A program made the translations under genes and the position numbers. This document shows, piece by piece, positions 52,323 to 64,000 of a stretch of DNA of 64,000 bases (positions are counted from its first letter, which is position 1; the number at the start of each line of letters is the position of its first letter). Below the pieces are notes generated by a model, which made no database searches, was not told where the DNA came from, and was given only the letters and a program-made list of their open reading frames with translations. The stretch comes from Ridgeia piscesae (Eukaryota; Annelida; Polychaeta; Sabellida; Siboglinidae): assembly GCA_025642075.2 (NCBI GenBank), contig JAODUO010000430.1:1-64000 (forward strand). The letters are read 5' to 3'.

Positions 52323-52806
52323 TCGGTTTGGAATACGCGACTATTTGATTTTAATTCCAACAACGATACAAGGGAGTTTTCGAGCAGTTATAAGTAGCGT
52401 GAAATACGACGTCACCGCCTCGATCTGCCGTCGGAGTCTGGAGCGTTTTTGTCACTGGCGTTTAACTAATAGATTGCGCACTTCAAATGCAATTAACGAA
52501 GTGTATAATATTGCACCTAAAGTCGGTACAATAGTTGTGGGAGTATTGCACCGACAGTTTGTTGACGTATATGCATTACAGCATGGGAATACGCATGCCG
52601 TCGTTGCTGGTGACAGATAACGTGTTTAGAATCGGCGCATCTGTTAGAACGTTTGTCGAATTGCAGAAAGCTCTCCATTTGTTTGAGCAACAAACGCATA
52701 GTCAGATTTATACGAGAGACGCCTGAACTTAGAACGCGGCGAAGAAAACGACGCCAAACACTGTTGAAAAAGCGTCGAAAGATGGTATTGCCATGCACCG
52801 TCAAAA

Positions 52807-53055
52807 GTACTATGTCAGGTGACGGTGCGTGGCAGATTTGGACCGAACCACTATTCCAAAATGGGGGTGTGAGTTTGGGTTAGACTTAAGATTAGGATCA
52901 GGTTTAGGGTTAGAGTTAGAGTTAGAGTTAGGGTCAGGGTAATACGTTTTATATAAGTCAAGTCGGGCTCCCATTGTTACGGCCACGCATCGGCGACAAC
53001 CTCACATCCATATTTTAGAATAATGGTTTGGTCCAAATCGACAGTCGGTGCAATA
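52807..53055. repeat. Inverted repeat around a telomere-like core
   Basis: GATTTGGACCGAACCACTATTCC near 52836 is mirrored by GAATAATGGTTTGGTCCAAATC near 53020, with the similarity extending to GTGTGAG and CTCACATC. Between the arms, 52875-52945 is a run of degenerate TTAGGG/TTAGAG hexamers. A related ACCGACTGTCGGTGCAATA motif recurs at 52540-52560 and 53080. Confidence 0.6.
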
Positions 53056-53881
53056 GTCGTGCGTTAATGGACCGACTGTCGGTGCAATATCCACGGCCTA
53101 CAATTAAATCAAATCTAATCTAGTCTAGTGACGCTTTTTACAATATATACACATCAAATGAAGGCAAATAAGGTATATTAACACAAAGAGAATAATAAGG
53201 GAAGAACAGTATAATGTTATATTCCCTACTTTAAAATGTTCGATTATTGTTTCCGATATCTTCGGGTCTACCGGCTACCGCGTAAGCGGGCTGATAAACG
53301 GGGGTCAGCCCGCCCCTACGAATGACGCATCGTATGCAGTGTGAGAGACATATTTCTTCATGTTAAAGTCGTATATTTAGTTAATGCAAAGACGAATAGA
53401 CATAATTTATGTGGCATCAACGAATGCATGATCGAATTGACCATTGACCAATCAACAATATGATTTATTTGCGATCAGATTCCAAGATATGGGAACGCGT
53501 TTCCACGTTCCTCCTCAACATTGCACAATGCAGTGTACAGGAACGCACAGGACGTGTCTGTTGACGTTGGTATTATAAACTGTAATATTTCTGTCCGTAT
53601 TTACAAGTGCAATATCGCCTGAGGCATTTGTTTGGAAGACCACCGCCGGTAGCTTTGCAATAATATGTCCGTCTGCATCTGCGAATTTTTCGGCTGTAGC
53701 AATAGATGTACCCTTTCCTTTGATACTTCGGAAGTTTGTGAGACCACCAACCGTCTACCTCCATTAACTGTAACATCAAACACAAGACAACAGTCAGCGT
53801 TTACACGACGGATGTTGGCGGTGAGGCGGGAGAGGTGTCTTTGTTGATGCCACCAATACTCTGCTTTCAGGATGAGAACAG

Positions 53882-54302
53882 GGTAATCTTATGCTTAACT
53901 GGCCTAAATTATTACGGCCTTTTAAAACCGTTGTTTTTTGTTCACCTTATTTCGATGTGTATGTGTTCGCAATGTGATTCTACGTCACTTCCGTACAAAG
54001 AAGTCTGTGTTTTAGAACAATGTAAACACGCCGAGTGGAAAGAAATCGCCTCCGCGGTTCTGGTGCCTCTGGGAGGCGCCTACAGCTCGCGCCATATTTG
54101 CAGCGGTGGAATAGCGTTGTTTACTTCGATTCGGCGTGTTTACATTGTTGTAAACCACAAATAAAAATATTAATCTGACTTCTTTATACCGGAAGTGATG
54201 TAGAATCACATTGCGAACACATACACATCGATATAAAGTGAGAAAAAAAAACGGTTTTAAAAGGCCGTCATAATTTAGGTCAGTTAAGTATATAAGATTA
54301 CC
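53882..54302. mobile_element. hAT-like MITE with 8-bp target duplications
   Basis: A 421-bp non-autonomous element. Long inverted ends begin GGTAATCTTATGCTTAACTG on the left and close with TAAGTATATAAGATTACC on the right. They continue inward for roughly 140 bp (ACGGCCTTTTAAAACCGTT and its mirror; CGTGTTTACATTGTT and its mirror). The flanks carry identical GAGAACAG at 53874-53881 and 54303-54310. There is no ORF for a transposase. The 8-bp duplication length is the hAT signature. Confidence 0.82.
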
Positions 54303-54310
54303 GAGAACAG

Positions 54311-54770
54311 TGACTATGTCTGTGACGTACGTTTTGGCTTCGTGCCAACAACTTGTTTTAAATGAAGCCGGATTTAGACGTTGTTATTAAACAGCTGAGG
54401 GTGATATGGCCTTGTCAGAGGGGAGAATTTAGAGGGCACAAAAACCTTCAAATGCACCACCTATCCAAATGTTTCGAGTCCGTTGTCACGATGTATCGCG
54501 CTGTCATCTCGTTGTGTTGCCGAATGAAATCGGGAGAAGAGGGTAGGGGGAATGCTCTTTTTGAAATATTCTCGCCCTGGAGTACCGGTGTCGTGGTCCC
54601 AGATTCGGCCGATCCCAGATTCGGTCGGGCCCAGATTCCTCACGAGTCTGCCGAATATGGGACCGCAACGGCAGCGGGTCACGATTTCTCGTTGTTACTA
54701 ACATAGTTTCCGTTAGTAATACACCAAGTATTCCAATGTGATTGTTATTTGCAAGTTTTTATTTAAAATG
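54311..54770. other. Spacer, no gene seen
   Basis: Contains a short internal repeat, CCCAGATTCGG-type, three times at 54598-54640. No supported gene. Confidence 0.4.
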
Positions 54771-54885
54771 CATGCGCGTTAAGCGTTTTGAGGAAACGCG
54801 GCGCTGGCGCGTCGTATGCTACGCCAGGGCAGATAAAAGCGGGACTGCGTTTGCGCGCGCATGCGAGGTATGCGCGCGCAAGGAC
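54771..54885. promoter_or_regulatory. CpG-dense NRF1-like site cluster
   Basis: A short GC-rich island in AT-rich DNA with GCATGCGCG, GCGCGCGCATGCG and ATGCGCGCGCA, which resemble the palindromic NRF1 motif, plus a TATA-like GATAAAAG at about 54832. No exon can be tied to it, so the promoter role is speculative. Confidence 0.3.
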
Positions 54886-55361
54886 CACCACAGGTGTAAC
54901 AGCCAGTGAGTAAACTTCCCGTGCGCAGGGAAATATCGATTATATCGTTAGATATATAAACCTACCTCAGACGTTACCGTGATTGAGTATACGTGGGCCA
55001 CTACGCTGCCTTTAAATGTGTCTAGCGGAAAACATTTGGCACAATTTAAGGTCTGAACTGAAATCAAATTAAAGAAAACGTATATAAATTGAATCATATA
55101 TTAATAACTTCTCGAATCTAACATTTACTCATTACAATACGGCAAGTAAAAAGCGACTATGTAGCGGACCGTACCTCGGAAAGTGCACAGAGCAGAAGAA
55201 ACGTCAACAGCAAGCTACAGAACGCAGGCATTTTCCGTTGAGAACGACTTTGGCCAACCTACATGATTCAAACAGCTGACATGTAATCGTATCTGATAGT
55301 CTAGATTAGCATTTCATCTAGAAATAGATTGCAGTTTTATATCACCGTTCAGACGAACATT

Positions 55362-55366
<5 letters not shown>

Positions 55367-55433
<67 letters not shown>
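55367..55433. repeat. (AT)n microsatellite
   Basis: A TA dinucleotide run. Confidence 0.92.
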
Positions 55434-55435
<2 letters not shown>

Positions 55436-55439
55436 AACG

Positions 55440-58300
55440 ATATATACATATATATATAATATATACACGTTTACCTGTTAATATCAGTGTAATGAACAAT
55501 GACTTTTCTATGTGTTGATATTTCAATAATTCACAGCTTTTTATACGTTCTTTTTTCCAGACGCTATTTTCCGAACCGTTCGATTACTGGTATATCCGTT
55601 AACTGATTTATTTACGTATCTCGTAACCAAGGTAATGTAACCGTTCGTTGTTTTTTAACGTGAAGACATTTTCTAAAACGTTACGCCACGATCCAGAATG
55701 GCGGGAATCCCTACCGAAAAAGAGGCTTGGAATAACTTAACGGGAAAACACGGATGACTGCAAGCAGAAACGAACGTCGTATCATTTCTATGTTCCCCAT
55801 TGAAAAACAGATCTGTACATTGTACCTGGATAGCTCATTTGCAACCAAAGCAGTTCTTCTCATACGTTTATCAGCAGCAGCATTGTCAGTGAGTGTGTCC
55901 ATGCGCCTAATGTGAGGGTTGTGTACCCTTAAGTGTGTCCTTTATTTCCTTTATTTCGATCGCTAGGTGGGATCTCCATCAGCCGCGGTATCCTTCCTCA
56001 TACCATGGTGGTGAGCAGTGCCGTCCTAAAGAGGAGAGGGCTGCACAGTCACTCAGACGGCTGCCGAACGCCATCCCTGCTTCAATCCAGATGGAAGAGA
56101 CACCATATAGCCTGGGCCGCCAGTGTGCAGGTTCCTGACTACCGCTTCCAGTGCATCCACACCTGCTGCTTCGTCGTTTCCCCGTCGCCACAGGACTTGT
56201 AATGAGAGGGTAAAGTGATGTCGTGACTTGCGCGTTATTTGGTTTATAGTGAGGGAGACATTGCGCATTAATCAACCTCATTCTCTCCACGGCATCAGCG
56301 TAGTCCAGGGGAAAGGTAAGGCCGATAACCTGGCACTGGTATGTCGCAGGAGTTGCAGGAGTGGTGTTGCATGCAACAGCATACCGCCTTAGGGACTCCG
56401 ACTCCGGATTTTAACTCAGGGTTTACTCCTGATGCCTTTCCCATAAATTGGTATAGCCGCAAGGTAGCGGAAGTTTTAAGTCAGTGTTTTCCTTCTCTTA
56501 GATGAGTTACCACCCAAGGTTCACGAAGCAACTGGCCACCGCCACGCATTTGTCCCTTCTCCTGTCAGTTGAAATAGCTCCACCGCAAGAAGGTCCGCAG
56601 TTGGACTTGGCTGTCAGAGGCTATCTGACACGCATGCCTTAATGAGCAATAGGAGCATATCCCCGCTGCCCACTCCCGGCTTAACAACCTTAGCAGCATT
56701 TGTAGTATGTTTATTATCATAATGTGAAAATTATATCATGCGAAGTAAATATTTACTTAGAATTCACATACACACCTACATCCATACATAAGCACACAAA
56801 CACATAATTACTTTCCTTTTCTCTGCACACTCTGGGGCATTTCTACATTGAACGGTAGTTTGGCAGTGTGTACGAATTCAAATTTTATCGTATGTCAGTT
56901 TGGCTTGATCGCCTATTTTTTATGAAAAGTATATGATGATCATGTTTTGTGACATTTATTTCTTAGAAAAGGTGATAGTTATGTGCGTGTAATGTTACAC
57001 TTGGTTTCCTGTACACGCTCTGCCAATGATGTGGCGGTGTTGTACCTGACAGCAGGGTCAGCGTGGATACATCTTTGCCATTCAAACGTTGATAAACAGA
57101 ACATTATCTCGAAGTGACACTGACACACTCTTCCTATGAATAGTTCTTCCTCTTCCTCGCCCTCTTTCAAATCCCCTTCCTCGTGTAGAACCCAGCGCAT
57201 GCAGTTCACCTTTTCCCTTAGCAGTGTTTTCATTCATTCAAAATCTGTGAAATTAACTCGTGATTATACAAACACCGTTTACGATATCTACTTTTCCAGG
57301 TGACGGTGGCAATACACTAAGAGGAAATAGTTGCAGCCATCAACCTTGAAACGCGAGCACCTACGTGCTCCGTTCAGAGGCGTAATGAAGGCACATGATT
57401 CTTACTACCTGACGCCACACGCTGAGGACATTTACTTGAGGGAAGAAGTAAAAACACTTAACAATCGGATATTATAACTGTATCTTGGGCATGGATAATA
57501 GTCAACAATAGCCCCTCTTCTATTGACTTATAGAAACTTTGCCGCACTACAGTACTCTTTTGTTGGACAAGGGATACAAATTATCTTAATACCCCCTCGC
57601 CAAGTAACATTTGAAATTCCCTACTGGACACATTGAATTCTTTCCCTATCAGAAAAACGGTCCACAACTCCTTTGTAAATAAACCACGCTACACTACATT
57701 ACATATTCATCTGTCAAGCTATAACTAAGTTAGCTTTACCGTTTATGTTTCATGTAATAACTTTTCAGTTTATGTTTCATGTAATACGTTCTACGATTAC
57801 GTCGTCCTGTATGCACTTTGTTATCTTTTAGACATAGCACGTTAGATACAGATCGTATCATTCTATAGACAATGTTATAGAAAACGTAACACGCCCACCC
57901 GGCAGACATCACGTGGAAGCAGAAGTCAATGTGAAGGAACAGAAACAAAAACAAATGGACAAGTTCATTTACTCCAGTGACGCAACAGTCTACGGGAATG
58001 AAGACAAATCAGTGTATTACACATGTGTGCTGTGGTAGATCCAAAGTTACAGTTGAAACAACACGTTCTTATCGACTACATACTGTGTATGTGAGTTTGT
58101 TTTATGTTTGCGTTTAACCGCTGTATAAAAGCTATATTTACTTTTCACAAATTGAGAAAAATAGACATGTGTATGTCTGAATGTTGATGCAGTTGAGACC
58201 AGTTCACTGCAACCCATAGCGAGGTGATGCACACTTCGTTGTTGCTTATGTAGACAGCCACTCGGAAAACGCATACTGATTTAGAAAGTGTGCTTAATGT
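55440..58300. other. Intergenic spacer with repeat-like block at 56340-56690
   Basis: 56340-56690 (GACTCCGGATTTTAACTCAG, GGTATAGCCGCAAGGTAGCG) has the look of a dispersed repeat, but only one copy is in the window. The rest shows no supported gene. Confidence 0.4.
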
Positions 58301-58327
58301 CAAGGTAGTTCTTCATATGGATACCTC

Positions 58328-58333
58328 TTTATT
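58328..58333 (-). terminator. Candidate polyadenylation signal of the coiled-coil gene
   Basis: AATAAA on the minus strand, about 315 bp after the stop codon at 58648. Confidence 0.45.
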
Positions 58334-58647
58334 ATCGTCATGTTACATTGCTTAAGTTAGTCTGTTTTCGTTACTTTTGTACCATGCTATAACAAACCAT
58401 CCTCTCAAAAGCATCATTGTCGTACCGTGCAGCCAGTCTATAGCCCCAGCAGTGTCAATCAATCGGTAACATTTCGTAATTTATCTTTGTTTTGCATATA
58501 TTACCATTAATAATTAACACATCGACCGAAAAGGTTGTTACGCCATTGACCTTATAAACGATGCATCACACCAATCGCCTTGTACTGCCTGTTGAGTGTT
58601 CAATAGTACTGCATTGCAAGTGTCTCTAAAGCCAGCCGCATATATCG

Positions 58648-63960
<5,313 letters not shown>

Positions 63961-64000
63961 CTGCAGAGTCGTTAAAAATCACGACTATTGTTTTTTTTTA

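Overview
This is eukaryotic, metazoan DNA: short coding exons with GT-AG introns, many long microsatellites, fragments of non-LTR retrotransposons and foldback elements. The main gene family encodes a secreted protein with a thrombospondin-1-like module, a peritrophin-A/CBM14 chitin-binding-like module and a LamG3-like module. This combination resembles the Pif/BMSP type of mollusc shell-matrix proteins, so a mollusc is the best guess. That is inference from family knowledge; no search was run.

Layout. 1-5390 is a 24-bp minisatellite with a 2.3-kb higher-order duplication. 6558-11534 is gene copy 1 (9 exons, 394 codons, intact). 11560-19560 is flank with AT, CA and TTCAA arrays, a minus-strand LINE, a plus-strand LINE and an RTE-like tail. 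19600-19985 is a pyrimidine tract. 19990-22050 holds an inverted orphan promoter and the promoter of gene copy 2. 21959-27160 is gene copy 2 (9 exons, 394 codons, intact). 27300-30290 repeats the flank of copy 1. 30291-30619 plus 35177-35340 is the 3' stump of a further copy, split by a 4.56-kb CR1/L2-like LINE. 37976-42250 is a nested palindrome made of three copies of the gene's promoter region, one ending in a fragment of exon 8. 44896-50550 is gene copy 3, a pseudogene. 50700-58300 has simple repeats and several foldback/MITE-like elements, one of them with clean 8-bp target-site duplications. 58648-63960, minus strand, is a separate multi-exon coiled-coil gene running off the right edge.

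How the parts relate. The locus is a tandem array of at least four family members plus a promoter-containing deletion relic. From exon 3 onward copy 2 is nearly identical to copy 1, introns included. Its promoter, exons 1-2 and the flanks of intron 2 match copy 3. Copy 2 therefore looks like a recombinant or gene-conversion product with its breakpoint in the TG microsatellite of intron 2. The orphan promoter copies share two derived defects (no TATA box; first splice donor GT changed to AT), which suggests one dead promoter that later spread by inverted duplication. The strongest candidates for something not described before are this chimeric Pif-like array and the nested promoter palindrome.
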